A stretch of 5,895 nt of DNA from Acidobacteriota bacterium (GTDB taxonomy: Bacteria; Acidobacteriota; HRBIN11). Position 1 is the stretch's first letter. The number at the start of each line of letters is the position of its first letter. The notes beneath the pieces were generated by a model, which ran no database searches, was not told the origin of the DNA, and saw only the letters and a list, made by a program, of their open reading frames with translations. Both the position numbers and the translations under genes were made by a program. Shown in pieces: positions 1 through 5,642 of the stretch. Location: NCBI GenBank assembly GCA_025061865.1, contig JANXAA010000150.1:1-5895 (forward strand). Direction: 5' to 3'.

Positions 1-130
1 CGGCCCCCGACTCGACGAAGACCGTCGCCCCCAAAGCTGTCAGCTCCCGGACGCCCGCCGGCGTCAGGACGACCCGCCGCTCGGTCATCCGGCCCTCATC
101 GAACTCCCGCAGCACACCGACCGAGACCAT
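1..130 (-). CDS. Alanine dehydrogenase / NAD(P) transhydrogenase alpha-type protein, N-terminal fragment
   Basis: The minus strand from an ATG at 130 stays open to the window edge (43 codons); the rest of the gene lies outside. The peptide opens with a short beta strand (VSVGVLRE), then RRVVLTPAGVRELTALGATV and VESGA. This is the layout of the AlaDh/PNT N-terminal domain, in which a conserved Arg before the V-x-L-TP segment helps bind the keto acid in alanine dehydrogenases. The family includes L-alanine dehydrogenase (alanine to pyruvate plus ammonia, NAD-dependent) and the alpha subunit of proton-translocating transhydrogenase; 43 residues cannot separate them. The loop between the first strand and the Arg is about three residues longer than in typical members. 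A purine-rich AAGGGAG lies about 10 nt upstream of the ATG and supports this start. The family call is an inference from motif memory, without a search. Confidence 0.75.
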   Translation of the reverse strand, partial: MVSVGVLREFDEGRMTERRVVLTPAGVRELTALGATVFVESGA

Positions 131-210
131 GACCCCTGGCTCCCTTCGCGCAGAATTCACTCCTCAGGAGGCGCTGACGGAGAGGATACTTTATCTGCCC
201 CAATCCCTAA

Positions 211-238
211 AAGGGCCGCGCCCTTCCGACGCGGAAGG
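211..238 (-). promoter_or_regulatory. Overlapping alternative hairpins (terminator or attenuator-like)
   Basis: Two perfect short stems share bases 222-225, so only one can form at a time. Stem A pairs 222-228 (CCTTCCG) with 232-238 (CGGAAGG). Stem B pairs 211-216 (AAGGGC) with 220-225 (GCCCTT). On the minus strand stem A is made first. Stem B comes next and is followed by a short U run (four U, two of them in the stem). The element lies between the 3' end of the small membrane protein gene (277) and the ATG at 130. It could be a weak intrinsic terminator for the former or a leader attenuator for the latter. The pairing is read directly; the function is inferred. Confidence 0.45.
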
Positions 239-276
239 TAACAACTTCAATGCCACATGGAACTCATTCGGCATCG

Positions 277-615
277 CTACGAGGGCCGGAAGTACCGTTC
301 GAGGACGGCGGTCGTCCGACGCGTATTCTCTTCCAGAGCCAGGAAGAGGCTAATCATCTCCCCAAAGGCGTAAGACCCGAGGGCGAACAAGCCACCGTAC
401 AAGATGGTTAAAACCGCCCACAGGACGCCCCCGAGGGTGCTCCCGACCAGGCGAGCGAACTCCCGACCAGCCGGCGCCTCCGGTAAGGCCGCGCCCCCGA
501 TGACAGCGACCCCGCAAATGAAGAGGGACGCCAACAGCATGAGGCCCCCGATCAAGATACCCAGGACTTTGTAAAGGCCCGCGACGAAACGCAAGACTCG
601 AAATTTCTTCTCCAT
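277..615 (-). CDS. Small two-helix membrane protein of unknown function
   Basis: The protein has 112 residues. A basic N-terminus (MEKKFRVLR) is followed by a hydrophobic helix at about residues 9-44 rich in Gly, Leu and Ile. A short polar stretch with AGREFARLVGS follows, then a second helix at about 62-92, and a charged C-terminus with LEENTRRTTAVLERYF. Small bacterial membrane proteins with this architecture and a C-terminal 'EENTRRT' segment recur, to my recollection, as hypothetical proteins; I know no function. The start is well supported: AGGAGGAGG lies about 6 nt upstream of the ATG at 615. The stop is TAG at 277-279. It is transcribed away from the structured region at 664-907, so its promoter must lie in or beyond that region. 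The overlapping minus-strand frame up to 982 has no coding character. Confidence 0.75.
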   Translation of the reverse strand: MEKKFRVLRFVAGLYKVLGILIGGLMLLASLFICGVAVIGGAALPEAPAGREFARLVGSTLGGVLWAVLTILYGGLFALGSYAFGEMISLFLALEENTRRTTAVLERYFRPS

Positions 616-663
616 TCCCCTCCTCCTGACAACACAGCGACCTCAAAAAGTTATCACCCCAAA

Positions 664-907
664 CTCTCTTCCCCAAAGGGAGAGAGGGATACTGAGGGCC
701 CGCCGTCCTACCGCTTTCCCAGACCCAAGGGTTCTGGGGAGTCATGGGTAACCCCAGTTGTGACCTACCGGTACAGGCGGGCAAGGATCTCACCCGCCTT
801 CTATCGACCTCGCTCCGGGCGAGCAGGGCTCGGATCATCTCAGGAACTCCACCTGAGTGGGTAGGACTCGGATGATTTCGGGAACCCCGTCTTAGCGAGC
901 GGGGGTT
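664..907. other. Hairpin-dense divergent intergenic region
   Basis: I find no credible gene between 616 and 1024. The stretch 664-907 carries a chain of stems: 664-673 with 678-686 (nine pairs, one bulge); 718-723 with 733-738, which competes with 734-739 with 752-757; the palindrome TACCGGTA at 766-773; 775-781 with 793-799 (seven perfect pairs, AGGCGGG/CCCGCCT); 809-813 with 819-823; 839-844 with 852-857 (CTCAGG/CCTGAG), which competes with 849-852 with 857-860; and 879-882 with 886-889, which competes with 883-888 with 902-907. Such density in about 245 bp suggests a structured RNA, a long leader for one divergent gene, or an interspersed repeat. It matches no tRNA or riboswitch that I recognise. 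Strand is undecided because the pairing is symmetrical. Confidence 0.5.
825..885. repeat. Imperfect direct repeat, 23 nt, two copies at 38-nt spacing
   Basis: Copies at 825-847 and 863-885 match at 19 of 23 positions. Both read AGG, then G or A, then CTCGGAT, and end in GGAAC. Three of the four differences are transitions. Each copy is followed by a small hairpin (849-860 after the first, 883-907 after the second), so the repeating unit looks like a conserved block plus a variable stem. Confidence 0.6.
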
Positions 908-963
908 GGATTTAGGGTAGCAGGATGGCTTCATTCGTAGAAGCACGTCAGCGTCTGTCGGGT

Positions 964-992
964 TTGCATCTTGCGGCCACATTCAGTATCTT
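964..992 (+). promoter_or_regulatory. Possible promoter of the transporter gene
   Basis: TTGCAT at 964-969 and TATCTT at 987-992 are separated by 17 bp, the preferred sigma-70 spacing. The matches are weak (3 of 6 and 4 of 6). The predicted transcript would start near 999, about 26 nt before the ATG at 1025. The two copies of the 10-nt direct repeat overlap this element, which would suit an operator. Confidence 0.22.
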
Positions 993-997
993 GCGGC
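968..997 (+). repeat. Direct repeat ATCTTGCGGC, two perfect copies 20 nt apart
   Basis: ATCTTGCGGC occurs at 968-977 and again at 988-997. Both copies are followed at nearly the same distance by TTCAG. The spacing is about two helical turns, so a protein dimer could contact both copies on the same face of the DNA. The repeat ends 27 nt before the transporter ATG. An operator role is inferred. Confidence 0.5.
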
Positions 998-1024
998 TTT
1001 TCAGGGGCGGAGTGGCTTGGGTCT

Positions 1025-2470
1025 ATGCCGCAACAGAAAACCGCATGGGGCCGATTACCTGGATACGAACGCAAGGCGCTCCCGGCCTTTCGCGGTTGGG
1101 GGGTCATGCTAGGGCCAGGTGTGGTGTGGCTGGCATTGGCTCAGGGGAGTGGGGAGCTCATCTGGTGGCCCTGGCTGGTCGCCAAGTACGGGACGGCCTT
1201 TCTGTTTTTACTCGTCCCGGCCTGTCTCTTGCAGTTTCCCCTGAACTACGCCATCGGTCGCTATACGCTCCTGACCGGCGAGAGCATCTGGCAGGGCTTC
1301 ATCCGGTTGAATCGGTGGTTTGCCCTGGGTCTATGGATCCTGATGACGGTCCAGTTCCTCTGGTTTGGGGCCTTCGTGACGGCCGGGAGCACGGGGTTAG
1401 CGGCCCTCATCGACTTTCCGGTCGGCTGGAGTCAGCCGGCGAAGACCCTTTTCTGGTCGTGGCTGACCATCGGCGTCCTCTTTCCGGCTCTCCTGGTGAG
1501 CCCCGTCGCTTACCGTCTGATCGAGCGTCTCATGGGGCTCATGGCGGTCGTGACCTTTGTGGGACTCCTGACGGCCTGCAGTCGACCCGAGGTGCTTCGC
1601 GCCCTTCCTGAATTTCTACGTGGCTTGGTCTGGCCGGCCTTTCCGCCCTTTGCTGCCCTTCCCCGCCCATGGGACCCACAAGACGCCACGCCCCTGCTGA
1701 CAGCCATCACCTTCGCGGGCCTGGGGGGCTTTTGGACCCTGTTTTACTCGTACTGGCTTCGGGAAAAGGGAGCCGGCATGGCGGCTCTCATGGGCCACAT
1801 CACGAGTCCGATCACCGGCCGTCCGGAGGCGATCCCTCTGGGCGGGGCCGTCCCGGAGGCGCACGCCGACACGAGGGTCCGTTGGCAGGCCTGGCGGGCC
1901 TTTCTGTGCGTGGACAGCGCCGTCGGTATCGGGGGCAACATCCTAACGACGCTGATGACGAGCCTTCTGGCCTTCGCCCTGCTCTATCCCCAGGGGCTGG
2001 TCCCCCAGGAATGGGAGTTGGTCGTGCATCAGATGCGCTTCTTGGAGGTCGTCTGGGGCCCCTGGGGGCGGCTCCTCTTTGCCGTCGTGGCGGCCGGCTT
2101 CCTGTCGGACACGTGGTTGACGACGCTGGACGCCGTAAGCCGGGTCCACACGGACTTTGTCCTGAGCTACTTCCCGAAGGCCCGCCGGTGGCACCCCCGG
2201 ACCTGGTACTACGGCATCGTCATTGTCTTGACGGGGGTCACCGTCGTGACTATGCATTTTGCCAGTCCGGCCGCTCTCATCCTCCTCAGCGCCGTCTTGG
2301 GATTCATTGGGACAGTCGTCTTCACGGGGGCCCTGCTGGTCTTGAATTATGTCTGGCTCCCCCGCTTCTTACCCGAGGCCGTCCGACCTCACCCCATCGG
2401 CGCCGGGGCCCTGGGCTTTTCCTGGCTGACGTATCTGATCCTGGCCAGCGTGTACTTGAGCCTGCTCTGA
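1025..2470 (+). CDS. Nramp-like (APC superfamily) membrane transporter
   Basis: This is a 481-residue polytopic membrane protein with about 11 hydrophobic segments. The first helix (about 30-50) contains LGPGVVWLALAQGSGEL. Around residues 229-252 it reads TFAGLGGFWTLF, then WLREKGAGM, followed by SPITGRPEA (261-269). These match the Nramp-related transporters whose helix 6 carries AGAGG-type sequence followed by W-x-R-x-KG-x-GM. Classical Nramp Mn/Fe carriers have DPGN in helix 1 and an Ala-x-x-Met motif in helix 6; here helix 1 has GSGE (41-44), so the substrate should not be assumed to be Mn or Fe. I chose the ATG at 1025 because upstream in-frame codons encode nothing membrane-like. The GGGGCGGAG before it is a modest ribosome binding site at wide spacing. 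The gene stands alone on the plus strand, convergent with the nos cluster. Confidence 0.78.
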   Translation: MPQQKTAWGRLPGYERKALPAFRGWGVMLGPGVVWLALAQGSGELIWWPWLVAKYGTAFLFLLVPACLLQFPLNYAIGRYTLLTGESIWQGFIRLNRWFALGLWILMTVQFLWFGAFVTAGSTGLAALIDFPVGWSQPAKTLFWSWLTIGVLFPALLVSPVAYRLIERLMGLMAVVTFVGLLTACSRPEVLRALPEFLRGLVWPAFPPFAALPRPWDPQDATPLLTAITFAGLGGFWTLFYSYWLREKGAGMAALMGHITSPITGRPEAIPLGGAVPEAHADTRVRWQAWRAFLCVDSAVGIGGNILTTLMTSLLAFALLYPQGLVPQEWELVVHQMRFLEVVWGPWGRLLFAVVAAGFLSDTWLTTLDAVSRVHTDFVLSYFPKARRWHPRTWYYGIVIVLTGVTVVTMHFASPAALILLSAVLGFIGTVVFTGALLVLNYVWLPRFLPEAVRPHPIGAGALGFSWLTYLILASVYLSLL

Positions 2471-2510
2471 GTTGCGGGACGGCGGGATGATACACCGGGC
2501 GCCTCAGGTC

Positions 2511-2534
2511 GACGCCGGCATGACAGCCGGTGTC
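2511..2534. terminator. Hairpin between convergent genes, possible bidirectional terminator
   Basis: GACGCCGGC (2511-2519) pairs with GCCGGTGTC (2526-2534): nine pairs including one G-T, with a six-base loop. It lies 40 bp after the transporter stop and 43 bp after the stop of the minus-strand blue-copper gene, almost at the centre of the 107-bp gap. Neither side has a strong T run, so it is not a textbook intrinsic terminator. Confidence 0.45.
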
Positions 2535-2577
2535 TTACGTCTTTGGGACGCCGCCAGGACGGGAAGACGCTACTATC

Positions 2578-3168
2578 TCAGGGCAGGCGGATGTCCAGGG
2601 TCTGGTTCGCCGAGACCTTCAGGGCTTGGGCGTGTTCTGTCTTCCGGGTCTCGTGCCATACGGATAGCGTGTATTCTCCGGGCGGGACCGACAGACTGTA
2701 AACCCCCTGCCCATCCGTCTTCGCAAAGTAGGGCGTCTCCAGGACGACGACCCAGGCTTTCATCTCCTGATGGGTCGCGCAGAGGATCATCGCCCGACAG
2801 GGCTTCTTAAAGGTAAAGCTGGCCTTCTGACCCGGCAGGAAGTACCCCAGGTTGAAGCGGTCGGCACACGGCGTAGGGCTGAAGACGTTGTGCCGGATGA
2901 CGGCCTTCTCTGAATTCAGGAACTCGACGGTCGTCCCGACGACGACGGGCAAGACGTGAGGGATGAACGTCATCTCGACCTGGTCCATCACAGCCGGCTT
3001 CGAAGGCGGCGTGACGGGTGTCGGATTTTTCGACGTCAAATACACGACGGCATCGGCCAAGGGCATACCGTCTTTGTCGAGGACCCGACCCTTCAGGTCG
3101 GCCGCTGAACCGGCAAAGGCCAGGGTCACAAGAAAGCACGTCATGCCCATGAGGACTTTTCCATTCAT
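2578..3168 (-). CDS. Secreted blue-copper (cupredoxin) protein
   Basis: The protein has 196 residues with an N-terminal signal peptide (hydrophobic 5-20, likely cleavage after SAA at about 23). Residues 24-45 (LKGRVLDKDGMPLADAVVYL) and 150-172 (TDGQGVYSLSVPPGEYTLSVWHE) resemble the strands of a carboxypeptidase-regulatory-like or transthyretin-like fold. Between them is a cupredoxin segment with VVVGTTVEFLN (76-86), His93 in RHNVF, and C130-x2-H133-x2-M136. These supply the four ligands of a type 1 copper site. Similar proteins are often annotated as plastocyanin-like or methylamine-utilisation proteins. The ATG at 3168 has GGAGG about 7 nt upstream. It is the last gene of the nos run, 144 bp after nosL, with a heptad array in the gap. 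An electron-transfer or copper-handling role for N2O reductase is inferred from position. Confidence 0.75.
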   Translation of the reverse strand: MNGKVLMGMTCFLVTLAFAGSAADLKGRVLDKDGMPLADAVVYLTSKNPTPVTPPSKPAVMDQVEMTFIPHVLPVVVGTTVEFLNSEKAVIRHNVFSPTPCADRFNLGYFLPGQKASFTFKKPCRAMILCATHQEMKAWVVVLETPYFAKTDGQGVYSLSVPPGEYTLSVWHETRKTEHAQALKVSANQTLDIRLP

Positions 3169-3191
3169 CGGAAACCTCCACCATTTTTAGG

Positions 3192-3302
3192 AGTTGGGGG
3201 GCGGGCGTTAGATGTTGGGCCTTTAGGGATCGGGGGGCGGGGCAGGCCTTTCCCCGATCCCTGACTCCCGAGGCCCGAAAACCTAACACCCAGCACCCGA
3301 CA
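3192..3302. repeat. Heptameric degenerate array forming a long inverted repeat
   Basis: The region between nosL and the blue-copper gene is built from 7-nt units. On the plus strand, units CCTAACA, CCCAGCA and CCCGACA run from 3282 to 3302. They are preceded from 3253 by units of the form CCCGANN. On the minus strand, units like CCCAACA and CCCAACT occupy 3219-3192. The two sides form an inverted repeat: outer arms 3202-3219 and 3282-3299 match at 13 of 18 positions, with all five differences transitions. A perfect inner stem pairs 3225-3235 with 3252-3262 (AGGGATCGGGG). Three of the outer mismatches become G-U pairs in the minus-strand transcript. It could be an mRNA stabiliser, a processing site, or a repeat family akin to cyanobacterial heptameric STRR elements. 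Confidence 0.65.
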
Positions 3303-3312
3303 CCGCATTGCC

Positions 3313-3786
3313 TCACCGCCTTACGGCTTCATCTTTCATGAGGTCCGACCATCGGACGGGCCGATTCGAGTCGTCCGACTCGGGTGGCGTCCGGAAGGCC
3401 CGCCAGGGCCCGCCCATGGGGCCCTGCCAGCGGTCGCTCCGGACGTACCAGACTTCCTGGACGGGTGTCCAGCGGCCCGTCTCATCCATCACCCAGGCGC
3501 CGACGACGCGGGGGGTCTCCCGTCGGTAAGACCGGACTAGGCATACGATGTCATCAAACTTTCGGACCGTCCCGTCGTCCAGACGGTATTGACCCGCGAA
3601 CTGAGGGTCCGTGATGAGCATCCGGCAGTGGTCGCAGGTCTCGGCGCCCCACTGAATGTCGACCGGACCCGAGGCGGACCTACAGCCGAGGGCCCCGCCG
3701 ACAAGGTCGACGGTGAGCAGGAGAAGGACCCACCTCCGCTGGGGAGTCCGGAACGAAGAATGAGGATCGAGGATTGACAGATGCAT
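3313..3786 (-). CDS. nosL: NosL-like copper lipoprotein
   Basis: From the ATG at 3786 the protein has 157 residues. A basic stretch (about 13-18) and hydrophobic segment (19-33) lead to a Cys at 35 in GALGC, which fits a lipoprotein signal with a slightly atypical lipobox. The mature part has CDHCRMLITD (51-60) with the Cys-x2-Cys-x-Met metal motif of NosL, then FAGQYRLDDG, KFDDIVCLV (76-84), a V-x-E-x-W-Y-V strand (109-115) and PMGGPWRAF (123-131). All are landmarks of NosL/NosL-like proteins, which deliver Cu(I) for N2O reductase maturation. A TTG at 3807 would add seven residues but lacks a binding site of its own; GAGG at about 14 nt is the only purine run before the ATG. The coding start overlaps a heptameric array (3754-3774), making the leader unusually long and polar. 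nosY ends 111 bp upstream. Confidence 0.82.
   Translation of the reverse strand: MHLSILDPHSSFRTPQRRWVLLLLTVDLVGGALGCRSASGPVDIQWGAETCDHCRMLITDPQFAGQYRLDDGTVRKFDDIVCLVRSYRRETPRVVGAWVMDETGRWTPVQEVWYVRSDRWQGPMGGPWRAFRTPPESDDSNRPVRWSDLMKDEAVRR
3754..3774. repeat. Short heptameric array inside the 5' end of nosL
   Basis: On the plus strand the units CGAAGAA (3754-3760), TGAGGAT (3761-3767) and CGAGGAT (3768-3774) follow one another in 7-nt steps. They encode part of the polar leader before the NosL hydrophobic segment. With only three units the array could arise by chance, but it has the same period as the array at 3192-3302. Confidence 0.4.
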
Positions 3787-3815
3787 ACCGGACCCACGCG
3801 TCCTCAAGGACAGAA

Positions 3816-3859
3816 GGCGAAGAGTCCAGAGCCTCGGGTCGGAGACCGAACTCTTCGCC
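3816..3859. promoter_or_regulatory. Perfect 10-bp hairpin between nosY and nosL
   Basis: GGCGAAGAGT (3816-3825) pairs perfectly with ACTCTTCGCC (3850-3859) around a 24-nt loop that holds a further small stem (GGTC 3837-3840 with GACC 3844-3847). It lies in the 111-bp gap between nosY and nosL. No U run follows on the minus strand, so termination is unlikely. An mRNA processing or stability role is possible but unproven. Confidence 0.45.
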
Positions 3860-3894
3860 CTATACGCTTTGCCCTATGCTCGTTGCCCTCGGCA
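3853..3894. repeat. Three tandem 14-nt degenerate units at the 3' side of nosY
   Basis: Units CTTCGCCCTATACG (3853-3866), CTTTGCCCTATGCT (3867-3880) and CGTTGCCCTCGGCA (3881-3894) repeat without gaps. The first two agree at 11 of 14 positions and the third is more diverged. The period is twice the 7-nt step of the neighbouring arrays. The first unit overlaps the right arm of the hairpin at 3816-3859, so again a stem is made partly from array units. Confidence 0.55.
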
Positions 3895-3897
3895 TGC

Positions 3898-4752
3898 TCA
3901 CGTCCCTTCGGCTGAAGGGCGCCCGTGCCAGACCGCCTGGTCGCCAAATCCGAAGCGGATGCGGGCCAGGACCCAGGCCATGCCGGTCCATACGAGAAGG
4001 CTCCCTGCTAATAAGAGTCGGAGGCCCGAAATACCCATCCGGGCCAGGGCCCATCCCACGGCGGGTCCTAGGATGTCCAGCCGGTCAGTCAGCGTCGAGA
4101 GGGCCAGGACCCGAAAGCTCTGGACCGGATTCAGAGCCGTCAGGAAAAAGAGGTTCGGCGCCGACAGCCGCAGGAACAGGGCCGCCGTCAGCAGGACCGG
4201 GTCCGAGACGAGCAGGAACAATAGTCCGAGGCCCAGGACCCCGCCGGTCGCCCGGGCCTGGGTCGGCGACCATGCCGAGACGGCCATCCCGAGGCCCAAG
4301 GCCAGGAGTATTAGGCCCAGGCCAGCGGCCGTAAACAGGCCGTACATCCCCAAGCTCCCGCCGCCGTGCCGCAGGAGGGCCAGGGCCGTGACACCCTGAC
4401 CGATCAAGAACAGACCCGCCAGGGGACTGAACCGGCCCAGGGCCTTCCCCCAGAAGACCTCCGAGGGCTCGACCGGCTGGGTCAGCAGGTAAGTCAGGCG
4501 CCCGGTCTCCCGCTCAGGGGCGATGGCCTGGGCACCGGCTAGGAGGCCGAGCCACGGGAGGCCAAAGGCCAGGAGTTGGAAGTAGGCGATGGCCACCCGG
4601 TGAGGACCGAACCATCCGACGGGGAACAGGCGAGCATTCCATAGGAGCAAACCCAGGCCGAACAAGACGGCGTACCCGACCGGGACCCACCGCTGACGGA
4701 GGAGTTGTCGAGCTTCTTTCCAAGCGATCCAACGGAGCACGGTCCACCGCAT
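3898..4752 (-). CDS. nosY: NosY-like ABC-2 membrane permease
   Basis: The protein has 284 residues with about six hydrophobic helices (roughly 23-38, 52-75, 107-127, 135-160, 170-195 and 240-265), as in ABC-2 permeases. After the second helix comes APERETGRLTYLLTQPV (78-94) and then WGKALG (101-106). This resembles the cytoplasmic segment with an acidic-Glu-x-Gly pattern in NosY and other ABC-2 proteins. ALNPVQSFRVLAL (206-218) resembles the NosY 'LNP-x3-FR' segment. NosY pairs with NosF in the inner membrane and supports copper-centre assembly of N2O reductase, probably by moving a sulfur species. The ATG at 4752 follows the nosF stop by 3 nt, with GGGGAGG inside the end of nosF as binding site, so the two are translationally coupled. 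A perfect 6-bp hairpin (3904-3909 with 3914-3919) lies in the last codons. Confidence 0.85.
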   Translation of the reverse strand: MRWTVLRWIAWKEARQLLRQRWVPVGYAVLFGLGLLLWNARLFPVGWFGPHRVAIAYFQLLAFGLPWLGLLAGAQAIAPERETGRLTYLLTQPVEPSEVFWGKALGRFSPLAGLFLIGQGVTALALLRHGGGSLGMYGLFTAAGLGLILLALGLGMAVSAWSPTQARATGGVLGLGLLFLLVSDPVLLTAALFLRLSAPNLFFLTALNPVQSFRVLALSTLTDRLDILGPAVGWALARMGISGLRLLLAGSLLVWTGMAWVLARIRFGFGDQAVWHGRPSAEGT

Positions 4753-4755
4753 GGC

Positions 4756-5634
4756 TCACGCCTCCCCTTCGTCGGACAACCAGTCGATGCGGATCACCGC
4801 ATTTCCGCCGGCCTGCAGGGTTTGAACGGCTTGCCATCGGCTTGCCCAGGGTCCTCGCAGGACGACGCACGTCGAATCGCCTAAGCCGTCAGGAGCGAAG
4901 CGCAGGATTTGCCAGTCTGGGGGCAAGCGCCGGATCCAATCTTCGTTAGGCTGTCGTAAGACCCAGGCCTTTAGGCGGGCCCACTGGGGTTCGAAAGCCT
5001 CCGAGACCAGTCGTCCGTCCTCGAGCCATAGGTACCGGGCTGCTTCCAAGACCCGGTCCTCCCACCGGTGGGTCGTCATCAGGACCGTGACGCCCTGGGC
5101 CTGCTTTCGTCGCAGGACCTCCCAGAGCAGGGCCCGCGTGGGCCGGTCTAAGTGGGCCGTCGGCTCGTCCAGCACTAGGACCGGCGGGTCACCCAACAGG
5201 GCCAGGGCCAGCGAGACCCGTTGGAGCCATCCACCCGATAGCGTCCCCGGATAGGCATTCAGGTAGGCCGAGACTCCGAAGGCCTGGACGGCTTCTGAGA
5301 GAGTCGAGGGCCTCAATCCCCGCAGGGCGGCGAACAGCCGGAAGTGCTCCCCGACGGTCATCTCGGGGAACAGGGCCGGCGCCTGGGGTACATAACCGAC
5401 CTGGGTCATGGCCGCCTGGTGGGCCCGGCGCACGTCGTGGCCCCCGATCCGGACGGTCCCCTCTATCGGGAGGAGGCCCAGGAGGGCCCGAAGCAGAGAT
5501 GTCTTCCCCGCTCCGTTCGGTCCGCCGATGACGACGGTCTCCCCAGGCCGAACCCGCAGGCCAATGTCGCGGAGGACGACCCGGCTGCCTAAGACGACAC
5601 CCCGAATCTCCGCCTCAACGATAAATTCCATCAT
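4756..5634 (-). CDS. nosF: NosF-like ABC transporter ATPase
   Basis: From the ATG at 5634 the protein has 292 residues. It has a Walker A (GPNGAGKT, 38-45), Q-loop Gln84 in VPQAP, signature LSGGW (132-136), Walker B VLVLDE (152-157), D-loop HLD (161-163) and switch His189 in MTTHRW. These show an intact nucleotide-binding domain of the ABC-2 exporter type. The signature has Trp where most ABC proteins have Gln; NosF proteins often depart from LSGGQ here. About 70 residues follow the ATPase core, including APDGLGDSTCVVLRGP, a small C-terminal domain. I chose 5634 because AAAGGGAG (5643-5650) lies 8 nt away; ATGs at 5640 and 5631 are alternatives. A TTG at 5673 would translate the intergenic octamer array and is unlikely. 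NosF energises NosY. Confidence 0.85.
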   Translation of the reverse strand: MMEFIVEAEIRGVVLGSRVVLRDIGLRVRPGETVVIGGPNGAGKTSLLRALLGLLPIEGTVRIGGHDVRRAHQAAMTQVGYVPQAPALFPEMTVGEHFRLFAALRGLRPSTLSEAVQAFGVSAYLNAYPGTLSGGWLQRVSLALALLGDPPVLVLDEPTAHLDRPTRALLWEVLRRKQAQGVTVLMTTHRWEDRVLEAARYLWLEDGRLVSEAFEPQWARLKAWVLRQPNEDWIRRLPPDWQILRFAPDGLGDSTCVVLRGPWASRWQAVQTLQAGGNAVIRIDWLSDEGEA

Positions 5635-5642
5635 ATGCATGA

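Noticed and set aside
734..757. Possible yybP-ykoY (manganese) riboswitch, prompted by GGGGAGT and the Nramp-like gene downstream
   Set aside because: Beyond the short GGGGAGT word I could not find the conserved paired-loop arrangement, and the transporter lacks the manganese motif.
825..885. CRISPR array
   Set aside because: There are only two imperfect copies, the spacer-sized gap itself forms hairpins, and no cas genes are present.
350..982. Long minus-strand open frame of 210 codons
   Set aside because: It overlaps the well-supported membrane protein gene in another frame, runs through the hairpin region, and has a Pro/Arg/Ser-rich composition with no domain.
925..1611. Plus-strand open frame of 228 codons
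   Set aside because: It is a shadow of the transporter in another frame; its Arg/Gly/Pro composition has no membrane or domain pattern.
3774..4399. Plus-strand frames opposite nosY rich in Gly-Pro-Arg
   Set aside because: They are antisense shadows of Leu/Gly/Ala-rich nosY codons.
4985..5000. GGTTCGAA, a tRNA T-loop-like word
   Set aside because: It lies inside the conserved nosF coding sequence, and no cloverleaf can be built around it.
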